Source: Variovorax sp. ZS18.2.2 (GTDB lineage: Bacteria; Pseudomonadota; Gammaproteobacteria; Burkholderiales; Burkholderiaceae_C). Taken from it: a DNA stretch of 64,000 nt. The notes under the pieces were generated by a model that saw only the letters and a program-made list of their open reading frames with translations, was not told the DNA's origin and made no database searches. The stretch covers positions 208,841-272,840 of the forward strand of contig NZ_JANLNM010000010.1 of the NCBI RefSeq assembly GCF_024701975.1, written 5' to 3'. The translations under genes were made by a program, and so were the position numbers. This document shows, piece after piece, positions 36,101-45,442 of this stretch. Every line of letters starts with the position of its first letter. The first letter of the stretch is position 1.

Positions 36101-39100
36101 ACGACCGTTCAGGGGGCGCTAGACAACGCAGCGGGCACGCTCGTCGCCAACCAGGCGTTAGAGGTCGATGCAGGTTTGTTGACCAACGGCAAGGGCTCGA
36201 TCCAGTCGCTTCAAGCCTCCACCCGCTTGGATGTGACCGGTGGGCTGACCAACGAACAGGGCGCCATCGGTGCCGCAGCCGACCTGAGCATTCAGGCCGA
36301 CCAACTGACCAACAGCGGCAGCCTGCATGGTGGCAACGACACCTCGGTGACTGTGACTGAGCGGTTGACCAATGACGGCAGTATCACGGCGGGCCGAAAT
36401 ACCGGCATCACAGCCGGCAGCGTGCAAAGCGGGGGGAGCAGTGTGCTGGGGGCCGGCATCCAGAGCGACGGCAATGTCGGCGTGGTGGGTGACTTGAGCG
36501 TCAGCGCCAGTGGCGCGCTGTTGGCGCAGGGGACGAATCTCGCAGCCGGCCAAGCCACGCTGCAAGGCGCGAACGTCGACCTCACGGGCAGTCAGACCAG
36601 CGCGGCGAACATCGCGATCACAGCCACGCAGAGCAGCGTTATCACCAGCACGGCCAAGGTGGTCACGCCGGGCACCTTGAGCGTCACGGCGAATGCCCAG
36701 ACCGGCCAGACCTTGGTAAACGATGCGGGTCAACTTAGCGCCGGGCAACTGAACTTACGAGTCTCGAACATCGCCAACACCCATGGTGGGGAGATCGTGC
36801 AGGTCGGCGACGGTGCGACGACCATCGCAGTCTCCGGTATGTTGAACAACGACGGTGGACGCATCGCCAGCAACGGCCAGGACCTGAGCTTGAGCGCCGC
36901 CACATTGACCAACACCAGCGGCAAGATCGAACATGCCGGCAGCGGCACGCTCAGCATCGCGGGCGGCGACTACAGCGGCGTCGATGGCCAGATCACAACC
37001 AACAAAATGCTGACGGTCGCCATGGAAGGCGCCTTCAGGCAGGACGGCGGAACGACCGGCGCCGAGCAGATTGCCATCGATGCCGGCTCGTTGAGCAATC
37101 GCGGCGGCCAGATCGTCCAGACCGGTGCCGACGCGATGCGCATCACGGTCGCCGACGCTTTGGATAACACCCTCGGGACCATCGCGAGCAACGGCAAGAC
37201 AATCATCGCGGCCGACAGCCTGACCAACCGCGGCGGCACGATCCGCGCGGCCGGAACATCGGACCTGGACGTTGCCGTGACCGGTGCGCTGGACAACAGC
37301 CAGATCAAGGACGGAGACAAGGACAAAGGAGGCGAGATCGGCGCGGGCGGAAATGCCGTCATCTCGGCGGGAAGCCTGAACAACACTTTTGGCGGCATCA
37401 CTGCCGCCGGCGATCTCGTGGCCACCATCGGCGGTGCCGCGATAAACGTCGGCGGCACATTGGCGGCGAATGGCAACACCACGGTTATTGCAGGGACGCT
37501 GGACAACAGCAACCTGGGCGTCGTCGCTGCCGTCAACGGTGACCTGACTGTCACGACCACGGGCACGACGACGAACAACGGGGGCACATTGCAGGCAGGC
37601 GGCAAAACCGCGCTCGCCAACAACGGCCTGAACAATGTCGGCGGCAAGATTTTTGGCGACAGCCTGTCCGTCGACACGCGTGGCAACACGCTGGACAACA
37701 GCGCCAAAGGCACTCTGGCCGCGACCACCACCGTTGCAGTCAACTCCGGGGTCTTGAACAACGACGCCGGGCTGATCCAGTCGGGCGGGGCGATGACCAT
37801 CGACACCCACGGCCAGGCGCTCGTCAACACCAACGCGGCGGGCTACAGGACAGATCCCGAAGATCCGATGGGCGGCATTAGCAGCAGCGATGCGCTCACC
37901 ATCGACGCTGGTGTGGTGAACAACAAGGCTGGATTCATCGGTGCGGCAGGCGCACTGACAGCCAGCACCAAGGAGTTCTCCAACACCGGTGGCGGCACGG
38001 TGCTTGGCCGATCGACGGTCGCGATCGACACGGCCGGCGCGGCCTACGACAACGGCGGGGGCCAGACGTTGGCCGCGGGCGATCTGAGCATCGACGCCGG
38101 CAGCATCAACAATGCCGATGGCCTGATCCGGTCTTCGGCGACGACCTCGCTGAATGCCCGCACGCTCGTCAATGCCGACACGCTCATCGCCAATCGGGGG
38201 ATCGAAGGAAAGAACGTCGTGATTGGCGCTGACGACTTGAACAACGCCAAGGGGGGCATTCGCGCGGACCAGAACGTCACGATCACCAGCGGCGGCAACG
38301 TCAGGAACGACCAGGGATTGATTTCCGCAATGGACACACTGGCCATCAAGGACCCGAACGCGGGCAACCCTGGTGCCAAGACGCTCTCGATCACGAACAC
38401 CAACGGGACCCTGGTGGGCGGCACGGCCGCCGTACGAGATGCCGATGGCAAGGTGCAGACAGCGGGCTTCGGCGGCGTGTGGCTCGACGCCAGGAGCTTC
38501 GTCAATGACGGCAAGCTGGTATCGGCCAACGATCTGGGCGTGGCGCTCGTGGGCGACACAACCAACAGATCCGAAGTCGCGGCCAACGGCAATCTCAGCT
38601 ACACCACCACGGGCACGTTCGTCAACGACGGCAAACTTCTCGCGGGGCAGACGCTCACGGTCGGCGGCAACGAGGTGTTCAACAACGCCAACGCGGAGAT
38701 GTCCGGGGCGAACACGATCGTCAATGCCGCGTCGAAGCTGGAGAACCGCGGCCTGATCGACAGCGTGGGGCAGACGCAGATCAATGCGGGCGCCACGAGC
38801 GACGCGGACGGGACCCTCACGGGAACCGGTACCGTCCGAAACATCGGAACAGGGCGCATCTATGGCGATCGGATCTCGATTGTCGCGGGCTCCCTCGACA
38901 ACGACGCCGAAACCGTCAACGGTGAGACCAAGGCCGGGACCATTGCAGCGCGCAAGCGACTGGACATCGGCGCGCAGACGGTCAACAACCGCGAACACGC
39001 CATGATCTTCAGCGGCGATACCCTATTCGTTGGCGGCGCACTGGACAGCAAGCGCGAGGCTACGGGTCGTGCCACGGAAATCGTCAACGCCAGTGCCAGC

Positions 39101-42100
39101 ATCGAATCGCTCGGCGACATGTCTTTGGCAGCGAGCCGTGTTCGCAATCTCGATGCGCACATTCGCACAGAGGAAGTCACCGGAGCTCCGGAGCATCGCG
39201 TTGAACACGCGCCAAAGGGAGAAACCGATCGTCTGAGTGGTGGCAGCTTTACACCAAAGCCAAAAGACGCTTACTACACCACGATTGACGGTCAGAGGAT
39301 CGTGGCAAAAAACTGGTACATCTGGGAATACGATCGGACCAAAACCACAACCGAGATCGTCCCTGGCAGCGCGGATCCTGGACGAATCGTCGCTGGTGGC
39401 AACCTGACGTTCAAGGGCGATGAGCTGCGCAACGAAAGCAGCAAGATCGTCATTGGAGGTGCCTTGACGGGCGATGTTGGCGCTCTGCGCAACATCGGCA
39501 TCGACGGCGTGGAGAGAACTCGTGATGTTGGCAAAGTCACCTACTCGTACACGAAAAAGGGGGGGCGAAAGTACGGGTTCTTCGGACCAAGGAAGGACAT
39601 ACGCGTCAACGACACAACCGACTACGACGTCCAGCAGCCCGACCGCACATTCACGCTGGACGAATTCGTCTTCAAGGAGCATGCCAACGAGGCGTCCGAC
39701 AAGAGGCCCGGCGCCGCACGCGCGGTGAGCGTCAGTGCGCAAGCTGGGGCAGCGGGCGAAGTCGATGGAGCCAATCGCAACGGCGCCATCGTCGAAGTGC
39801 CGTCGGCTATCGGTGCCGTCGAAAAATCGGCCGGCGATACGGTCAATGCGATGACCGGCGAGGCCGCCAAGTCGAACACCGACCCGGTCAACGGAACGGC
39901 CACCGCGTTGAACGTCAATGGGGTGGAGACGAATGGCGGTACCACCGGGCCGAAGGGCACCGGCGGTGCGAGCGCGCCTCCGATGGTCGTGCGCACGAGC
40001 CTGCCGAATCTGACGGTGCCCACCGCCAGCCTGTTCGGCGTTCGAAGTGCCGGAGGAGGCTATCTCGTCGAGACAGATCCGCGCTTTGCCAACTACCGAA
40101 ACTGGCTCAGCAGCGACTATCTGCTCAACAGCCTCGGTACCGACCCGAACAACACGCTCAAGCGCCTAGGCGACGGCTTCTACGAGCAGAAGCTCATTCG
40201 CGAGCAGGTCGCGCAACTCACAGGCTACCGTTATCTCGATGGATTCCAGAGCGACGAAGATCAATACGCCGCCCTGATGGACTCGGGCGCGGCCTTCGCC
40301 AAGCAATACGGATTGCGCCCTGGCGTGGCACTCAGCGCAGCACAGATGGCGCAGCTCACCAGCGACATTGTCTGGCTGGTGGAACAGACCGTCACCCTGC
40401 CAGATGGCACCTCGCAGAAGGTGCTCGCGCCGCAGGTGTATGTGCGCGTGCGCCCTGGCGACATCAACGGCAGTGGCGCCTTGATCAGCGCCGGCGCCAC
40501 GTTGATCAAAAGTCGCGGGGACGTGACCAACACCGGCACGATCGCCGGGCGCAACATCGTCGCGATCCACGCAGACAACATTGACAACCTCGGCGGCCGC
40601 ATCGACGGCAGCAGCGTCCGCCTCGATGCAGCCAGGGACCTGAACAATATCGGCGGCAGCATCACCGCCCGCGATTCAGCGGTGCTCCAAGCTGGACGCG
40701 ACATCAATATTCAGACCACCACGACTACACAGGCCGGTGTACAGGGCATACGCACCGGCATCGACCGGGTGGCGGGTGTCTACGTGACCAATCCCGGTGG
40801 CCTGCTGGTGGCCAGCGCCGGCAACGATCTCAATGTGGTCGGCGCCATCCTGGTCAACGCCGGCAAGGACGGAAACACCGTGCTGGCCGCCGAGCGCAAC
40901 GTGAAGCTCGGCACGGTGACGACGGCCAGCAGCGACAGGACTGTCTGGGATCCAAAGAACTTCCGCTCCGAAAACCTGAGCGCTGAAGTCGGCAGCCAGG
41001 TCCAAACGGCAGGTGCGGTGCAGATTTCTGCCGGCAACGACATCCGGCTTCGGGCGGCCAGTGTGGACGCGAAAGGTGCGGTGGTCGCGACAGCCGGGCG
41101 TGATGTAGCTATCGAAGACGGAAAGAGCACGCTGAGCCTGGACGAAGCGCACCAGTACACCACCAAGGGCTTCCTGTTCAAAGAGAAGATCGCGACGCGC
41201 GACCAGGTCGACAGGACCGACAGCGTCGCCAGCAACGTCGGTGGCTCCACTGTCAGCGTAGCCGGTGGCAATGACATCCGGGTGGTTGGCAGCAACGTCG
41301 TGTCTGACAACGGCACGACCCTTGTTGCGAAGAACAACCTCAGCATCGAGGCCGCGATCAACGAAGGCAGCGAGCGTCACGACCGCCAGGAAAAGCGATC
41401 CGGCCTTCTCGGGACCGGTGGCATTGGGTTCATGATCGGGACACAGCAACAGGCCCAGGACGGACGAACGCAAACCACCACGGCTGCGCGTAGCACGGTA
41501 GGCAGCGTCAACGGCAACACGACCCTGGTGGCGGGCAACCAATACGTCCAGACTGGCAGCGATGTCATGTCCCCACAGGGGGATGTGACCATTGCCGCGA
41601 AGAACATTCGCATTCAGGAGGCGCGGGAGACCAGTCGCACTGACACCGAGCAGCGCCAGCGAACCTCCGGGCTGACGGTGGCACTCTCCAACCCGATCCT
41701 CGATGCTGCGCAAAGCGCCGTCCAGACCGTGACGACCATGGGCGAGACCTCCAATGCGCGCATGCAAGCCCTGGGCGCGGCCACCATTGCCCTGCAGACC
41801 AGGGAGCTCGCCAAATCGATCGCTGCCAATCCCTCGCAGGCCACAGGCATCAACATCTCCATCAGTCTTGGCACTAGCAAGAGCCAGAGCAACAGCTCGG
41901 AGGTCACGGACACCAGCGTCGGCAGCAAGGTCGTTGGCAACAACGTGACCCTGCTGGCCACTGGCGGCGGCAAGGACAGCAACATCTCCGTGCAAGGCAG
42001 CGACATCACGGCCGCACGCAACGCCACGCTTGTGGCGGACAACGAGGTCAATATCCTCGCGGCCAAAAACGACGCCGAGCGGCACAGCAAGAACAGCAGC

Positions 42101-44179
42101 AGCTCCGCCAGTGTGGGGGTGAGCGTCGGCACCAGCGGCTTGATGTTCAACGCGGGAGCCAGTGGCGGCAAGGGCAAGTCCGACGGCTCCGACACCAGCT
42201 ACACCAACAGCCATGTGAAGGCGGGCGATACGGTGAACATCGTCTCGGGGGGCGACACCAACATCCGCGGCGGGGTGGTCGAAGCGAATCGCGTGAACGC
42301 CGACATTGGCGGCAACCTCCTCATCGAAAGCCTGCAGGACACCAGCAAGTCCGATAGCAAACAGCAAAGCGCGGGAGGCTCCATCAGCATTGGTGCCGGC
42401 GTGTGGAGCGCCAACGTGAACCTGAGCAACGCGAAGGCGAAGGGCGACCATGCGAGCGTGACAGAGCAGTCGGGCATCAAGGCCGGCGATGGCGGTTTCG
42501 ATGTCGACGTGAAGGGGCACACAGAGCTCAAGGGCGGCGTCATCGAAAGCACGCAAGCGGCGATCAATGCGGGCCGCAACCGCTTCGACACGGCCAGCCT
42601 CGCAATCAGCGACATCGAGAACCGCGACAACTACAAGGCCAGCGGCTACACCGTTGGCATTGGCTATACCTCGCAGACCAAGGACGCGAACGGCAACACG
42701 GTTCCTGCGCGAACCGGCGGCAGCGCCGGGTCCGGCAAGGAGTCCGGGAGCCAGGACAGCGTGACCAAAGCGGGTATTTCGGGCATTGCGGGTGACCAGA
42801 GCGTGCGCACCGGCGTCGACAGCACCAATGCCTTGGTAAAGACCTGGAACACCGACAGTCTGGTAAAGGATGTGGCAGCGCAGGCGCGGATTACCCAGGG
42901 CTTCGGGCAGGTGGCGAGCAAGGCCATTGGAGACTATGCCAATGCCAGGGCCGAGGCGCTACGGCGCGAAGGGAAGATTGAAGAAGCCAAGATGTGGGAC
43001 GAGGGGGGCACCTACCGCGTGCTGGCCCATGCTGTGGTGGGCGGACTGACCGGCGATGTACAGGGGGCGGCTGGGGCAGCGTTTGCTGCTGCTGCTGCGC
43101 CAACCATCAACGAACTGACCAAGGATCTGCCAGATGGCGTCAAAGGGGCTGTCGGCGCGGGGATCGCAGCGGGGTTAGGTATCGCCGTTGGCGGAACTGC
43201 CGGCGGCGTTGCCGCCTACAACTCCGACACGAACAATCGGCAACTTCATTCGGAGGAAGGTAGATTAATTCGCGAAAACGCAAGAGACTATGCAGTAAAG
43301 AGGGGGTTTTGCAAGAATATCAATGAATGCACTCAAGCGGACATTGAGCTCGCCCAATCAGAATTGACAATTCAAGCTTTGAAAAATGTAGACATCAGCT
43401 TTAAAGATGTTGAGAACAATGCTGATGCCGATGCGTTTTTAAAGGAAGTTGCTGCGAAAAATGGACCCAATATTCCATCGTTGTGCCCTCAGCCCCCAAC
43501 AGCCCTTTGTGGTTCTGGGCAGTCATACTTTGAGGCGACCGATTTCGGTTCAGCCTTAGATGGGAGCAAGTACCGTGACTCAACAATTAATCTGATGGAC
43601 TTCAGGTCAAACGCAGATTTGTATGCAAATGCCCAAAGAATATACGACTTAGAGCACATTTACCCGCTGCCAATTTGGAGCATGGTGGAGAATGCTCGGA
43701 TTATTGCAAACATCCGCGGGGCGAATGAGCGTTTTGATCAAATGATGGCGCCTTGGGAGATTTTCAATGGCATATTTGGCGGGCTGGGTCCTCGGGCTCC
43801 TAAAACGATAACACCGCGCTTACTGGAAGGACTGAAGGCGCCAATAACTCCAACATACGGAAGATCCGCCTTTAATATATCAGGGTGGCAGATTAATGAA
43901 ATACTTGGCTGGAGCAGAAGCGGAAGTGCCCTTAAAAGCGACCCCGTCCATAGAGCGGCCAGTTATCTCTCGCGTGAGCAATTAGCCCAAGGCACCTCCT
44001 TTACGATGCGCGGCGGCGATGGGTCTTGGCGTTCATTTTTCCAGGTGCCTGGACAAATGAATGGGAAAAACGGAATATTTGAATTTGTCCTCGATCCTTT
44101 AAAAGGGGTAACGCATCAGAGATTTGTCAACGGCGGGAGGATTACTGGATTGCCCAATCAAAGGGTTCCCCCCCCGTGA
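33173..44179 (+). CDS. CdiA/FhaB-like TpsA exoprotein (3668 residues)
   Basis: N-terminus MNKHLHRIIFNAARGMRMVV is an extended signal region; cleavage is near SPARA-QIV. The haemagglutination (TPS) domain spans about residues 70-250, with the marker NPAGISVDGGGF. A filamentous beta-helix follows: hundreds of short repeats with N-A-G-rich cores, including a 367-residue stretch present twice (units at 35.0-36.0 kb and 36.1-37.1 kb). Around residues 2430-3300 come FHA-type repeats, then a pretoxin hydrophobic stretch (GAVGAGIAAGLGIAVGGTAG) and AAYNSDTNNRQLHSEE. From about 43240 GC falls and the last ~310 residues change style, as in exchangeable CdiA toxin ends; the final part has HRAASYLSREQLAQGTSF and THQRFVNGGRITGLPNQ. 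The toxin class is not identified. Confidence 0.9.
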   Translation: MNKHLHRIIFNAARGMRMVVQETATSIGKGAAKATVSAAVGTVALLGPMFVGAGLTGVLTASPARAQIVPSPMAPSNLRPNVLVAPNGVPLVNIRTPSAGGVSRNVYNQFDVMRNGAILNNSRGNVQTQLGGWVQGNPWLANGPARIILNEINGGNPSQLRGYVEVGGQRAEVIIANPAGISVDGGGFINASRATLTTGTPQLNAFGGLESFLVRGGTVAINGAGLDASKTDYAAILARAVEANAGIWASELKVVTGANQVSADHSQIAPTAGTGAAPTFALDVAALGGMYAGKIVLVGTEAGLGARNAGTIQAVPGAASGNNLAGAGQLVVTHAGRLENTGSIQATADANLAAPSFANSGRVVSGGNLKIATQDNLTNSLHGAGGTLEGGRLELSSAAGDIDNRAGLIRQTSSTGLALSAATLSNTSNGVIGLEPVSQGATQPNGEGSGTGTPGTPGTSTPPAESGTGSTSTIAPAPYTPPSPGAVTAAGAIRNDNGGRIYAGGPISLQSANINNNGGTMGLASMTVNQPTFDNHGGTLNISNGFNAHVDRFDNTGGKLNAGSLNIASSGDLINVDGTLASAADVHLSIGGKADNTQGTVSAVGTLAANVTGATTNDAGTLIANQGLTLQTASLDNSKGSIQSVQAGVRLAVANQLANGGGGVIGAATDLNVQAGSLVNAGSLRGANDVNIAVSDVVGNEGTITAGRHAAIAARSLQSNSAGVLGAGIQADGSLGGIGDLHITTTGALIAQGNNLAGGNVTLQGANVDLAGSQTSAANIAITATQDDVTTSKAVVVTPGILNIAANAQSEQTLVNDAGKLNAAQWSLNISNLANTNGAEIIQTGTGTTTVAISGTLDNSGGTLASNGRLALAAASLSNKGGTIRTAPGTDLAITVTGLLDNSSKGEIGAGGNATVQAASLDNDTGRIVAVGDVSSTTSGATSNQGGSIAANGNTTLTAGNLNNTGGTVSALSNLATTVQGALDNAAGTLVANQALEVDAGLLTNGKGSIQSLQASTRLDVTGGLTNEQGAIGAAADLSIQADQLTNSGSLHGGNDTSVTVTERLTNDGSITAGRNTGITAGSVQSGGSSVLGAGIQSDGNVGVVGDLSVSASGALLAQGTNLAAGQATLQGANVDLTGSQTSAANIAITATQSSVITSTAKVVTPGTLSVTANAQTGQTLVNDAGQLSAGQLNLRVSNIANTHGGEIVQVGDGATTIAVSGMLNNDGGRIASNGQDLSLSAATLTNTSGKIEHAGSGTLSIAGGDYSGVDGQITTNKMLTVAMEGAFRQDGGTTGAEQIAIDAGSLSNRGGQIVQTGADAMRITVADALDNTLGTIASNGKTIIAADSLTNRGGTIRAAGTSDLDVAVTGALDNSQIKDGDKDKGGEIGAGGNAVISAGSLNNTFGGITAAGDLVATIGGAAINVGGTLAANGNTTVIAGTLDNSNLGVVAAVNGDLTVTTTGTTTNNGGTLQAGGKTALANNGLNNVGGKIFGDSLSVDTRGNTLDNSAKGTLAATTTVAVNSGVLNNDAGLIQSGGAMTIDTHGQALVNTNAAGYRTDPEDPMGGISSSDALTIDAGVVNNKAGFIGAAGALTASTKEFSNTGGGTVLGRSTVAIDTAGAAYDNGGGQTLAAGDLSIDAGSINNADGLIRSSATTSLNARTLVNADTLIANRGIEGKNVVIGADDLNNAKGGIRADQNVTITSGGNVRNDQGLISAMDTLAIKDPNAGNPGAKTLSITNTNGTLVGGTAAVRDADGKVQTAGFGGVWLDARSFVNDGKLVSANDLGVALVGDTTNRSEVAANGNLSYTTTGTFVNDGKLLAGQTLTVGGNEVFNNANAEMSGANTIVNAASKLENRGLIDSVGQTQINAGATSDADGTLTGTGTVRNIGTGRIYGDRISIVAGSLDNDAETVNGETKAGTIAARKRLDIGAQTVNNREHAMIFSGDTLFVGGALDSKREATGRATEIVNASASIESLGDMSLAASRVRNLDAHIRTEEVTGAPEHRVEHAPKGETDRLSGGSFTPKPKDAYYTTIDGQRIVAKNWYIWEYDRTKTTTEIVPGSADPGRIVAGGNLTFKGDELRNESSKIVIGGALTGDVGALRNIGIDGVERTRDVGKVTYSYTKKGGRKYGFFGPRKDIRVNDTTDYDVQQPDRTFTLDEFVFKEHANEASDKRPGAARAVSVSAQAGAAGEVDGANRNGAIVEVPSAIGAVEKSAGDTVNAMTGEAAKSNTDPVNGTATALNVNGVETNGGTTGPKGTGGASAPPMVVRTSLPNLTVPTASLFGVRSAGGGYLVETDPRFANYRNWLSSDYLLNSLGTDPNNTLKRLGDGFYEQKLIREQVAQLTGYRYLDGFQSDEDQYAALMDSGAAFAKQYGLRPGVALSAAQMAQLTSDIVWLVEQTVTLPDGTSQKVLAPQVYVRVRPGDINGSGALISAGATLIKSRGDVTNTGTIAGRNIVAIHADNIDNLGGRIDGSSVRLDAARDLNNIGGSITARDSAVLQAGRDINIQTTTTTQAGVQGIRTGIDRVAGVYVTNPGGLLVASAGNDLNVVGAILVNAGKDGNTVLAAERNVKLGTVTTASSDRTVWDPKNFRSENLSAEVGSQVQTAGAVQISAGNDIRLRAASVDAKGAVVATAGRDVAIEDGKSTLSLDEAHQYTTKGFLFKEKIATRDQVDRTDSVASNVGGSTVSVAGGNDIRVVGSNVVSDNGTTLVAKNNLSIEAAINEGSERHDRQEKRSGLLGTGGIGFMIGTQQQAQDGRTQTTTAARSTVGSVNGNTTLVAGNQYVQTGSDVMSPQGDVTIAAKNIRIQEARETSRTDTEQRQRTSGLTVALSNPILDAAQSAVQTVTTMGETSNARMQALGAATIALQTRELAKSIAANPSQATGINISISLGTSKSQSNSSEVTDTSVGSKVVGNNVTLLATGGGKDSNISVQGSDITAARNATLVADNEVNILAAKNDAERHSKNSSSSASVGVSVGTSGLMFNAGASGGKGKSDGSDTSYTNSHVKAGDTVNIVSGGDTNIRGGVVEANRVNADIGGNLLIESLQDTSKSDSKQQSAGGSISIGAGVWSANVNLSNAKAKGDHASVTEQSGIKAGDGGFDVDVKGHTELKGGVIESTQAAINAGRNRFDTASLAISDIENRDNYKASGYTVGIGYTSQTKDANGNTVPARTGGSAGSGKESGSQDSVTKAGISGIAGDQSVRTGVDSTNALVKTWNTDSLVKDVAAQARITQGFGQVASKAIGDYANARAEALRREGKIEEAKMWDEGGTYRVLAHAVVGGLTGDVQGAAGAAFAAAAAPTINELTKDLPDGVKGAVGAGIAAGLGIAVGGTAGGVAAYNSDTNNRQLHSEEGRLIRENARDYAVKRGFCKNINECTQADIELAQSELTIQALKNVDISFKDVENNADADAFLKEVAAKNGPNIPSLCPQPPTALCGSGQSYFEATDFGSALDGSKYRDSTINLMDFRSNADLYANAQRIYDLEHIYPLPIWSMVENARIIANIRGANERFDQMMAPWEIFNGIFGGLGPRAPKTITPRLLEGLKAPITPTYGRSAFNISGWQINEILGWSRSGSALKSDPVHRAASYLSREQLAQGTSFTMRGGDGSWRSFFQVPGQMNGKNGIFEFVLDPLKGVTHQRFVNGGRITGLPNQRVPPP

Positions 44180-44271
44180 AATGCCAGAATGGAGACATCC
44201 TACGACTGCAGGGCATCGAGGTGAGTCAAATCAGCCCATCACTTGTTGTCACGGGCTACATTCAGATTTAA
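44176..44271 (+). CDS. 31-residue ORF overlapping the toxin stop; immunity remnant?
   Basis: A GTG overlaps the tpsA stop by four bases (GTGA). It opens a frame reading VKCQNGDILRLQGIEV to VVTGYIQI, ending TAA at 44271, 22 bp inside the 3' end of tniQ. In CDI loci the immunity gene starts in exactly this place, but immunity proteins are usually 80-200 residues. It may be the start of one cut short by the transposon module, a very small one, or chance. Coupling and protein-like composition make it worth recording. Confidence 0.35.
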   Translation: MKCQNGDILRLQGIEVSQISPSLVVTGYIQI

Positions 44272-45439
44272 GTGAGTCGATGACCATAGCCACCCTAGGA
44301 CTGTGGTTCGTCCTCATGTTGAGCAGGTAGCAGAGGTCTCTGTGTCGGGTCTTTCCTTCAACGCGAACAAGATAGTGAAAGGCATTCACGATTTCCTGCT
44401 CGCTCGGAACGTACATCGATCGATCCAAACGCATATGAACAGGTTCCCACAGCCAAAAAGGCGTCATGACCTGACCCTTGAGGCTGAAGTGAAGGAGACG
44501 ATTGCTTGAGACATTCGCCTCGCTGGCAATGTTCAGAAATCGACTCGGCCAATCGGCCAGCAACCATCCGGAGGCCGCAAGCAGCCTGCATCGTGCTTCG
44601 CTCCGCTGCACGTCGGCGCCACCGTAGCGCTTTCTCGGCACCTCGCCCAATGGAAAGCCTTGCAACTCCAGGCATCTACGGAAGTCAGCCGACCAAGCCG
44701 GTGCATCGAGGAACGCCCAGAGCATACGCAACCCCTCGAAAAATAGCAGCGAATGAATCACGCGACCCGCTATGTTGATCCAGCCTCGTCGCAAGGTATC
44801 CAACAGCAGCACTTGAAAATCAAGCGCATCGATGTCCAAAATTTCGCACGAGGCCGCCGCTCCCGCGAGATCCGCGCGGCAATAGCTACACCAACGAGCT
44901 GAGGATTCAGGCTGCGGCGTAAAGATGCCGACATCACCACGATGCATCACCAACGGCGCGTTGCACTCAGGGCAATGATCTATCAACAGCCTGCCATGAA
45001 AAGGGCAAGCGACTTGCAACGCCAACCGCCATGATCGTCTGAAGTAAGGTGCGGCATCATCGCGCAAGCACTCAGCGCACGCCTGTAATCCATGCCGAGT
45101 TCGCTCCCCGCCTCTGTCCAAAACCGGCATGACCCACCGCCGCACCCCACGCGTTGATATCTCGTCCCAGAGGTAGCCGGCGTAGGCGCCAAGGGTGGAT
45201 GCCTTAACTCGCTGCAACGACGTCTTGGTCGCTTGAGCCAGCAACGTCAAAGCTTGCACGTCATGCCCGCGATCCAGCTTCTGATCGCCTCCGCGAAGGA
45301 AGTTGCATTCACCGCGGAAGATCCTGAACCCCAAACTGTGCGACTTTTCGCCGTTGGCGTGAGCGAGTCGAACAAACCATGACGACAACAGCTCGTCAGG
45401 CAACGGAGGAAATCGCACGGGCAGAACACGTGCGGTCAC
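44249..45439 (-). CDS. tniQ: TniQ-family target-selection protein
   Basis: A 396-residue TniQ. It starts MTARVLPVRFPPLPDELLSS, the usual TniQ opening (FPPLPDELLSSWFVRLAHAN). Cysteine/histidine pairs of its zinc fingers are ACAECLRD, ACPFHG, CPECNAPL and CSYCRAD. TniQ/TnsD proteins recognise the attachment site and recruit TnsC; here the target is comM. Shorter than Tn7 TnsD (508 residues), so a TniQ of the Tn6022 kind is preferred. Three bp from tnsC, same strand. Confidence 0.88.
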   Translation of the reverse strand: MTARVLPVRFPPLPDELLSSWFVRLAHANGEKSHSLGFRIFRGECNFLRGGDQKLDRGHDVQALTLLAQATKTSLQRVKASTLGAYAGYLWDEISTRGVRRWVMPVLDRGGERTRHGLQACAECLRDDAAPYFRRSWRLALQVACPFHGRLLIDHCPECNAPLVMHRGDVGIFTPQPESSARWCSYCRADLAGAAASCEILDIDALDFQVLLLDTLRRGWINIAGRVIHSLLFFEGLRMLWAFLDAPAWSADFRRCLELQGFPLGEVPRKRYGGADVQRSEARCRLLAASGWLLADWPSRFLNIASEANVSSNRLLHFSLKGQVMTPFWLWEPVHMRLDRSMYVPSEQEIVNAFHYLVRVEGKTRHRDLCYLLNMRTNHSPRVAMVIDSLKSECSP

Positions 45440-45442
45440 GAA

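Noticed and set aside
43409..43420. VENN in the exoprotein C-terminus, as in the CdiA toxin border
   Set aside because: It lies inside an already AT-rich region about 55 residues past the style change and lacks the pretoxin-VENN surroundings; treated as chance.
44249..45439. Naming the TniQ protein TnsD
   Set aside because: At 396 residues it is shorter than TnsD and the target is comM, not glmS; TniQ is the safer name.
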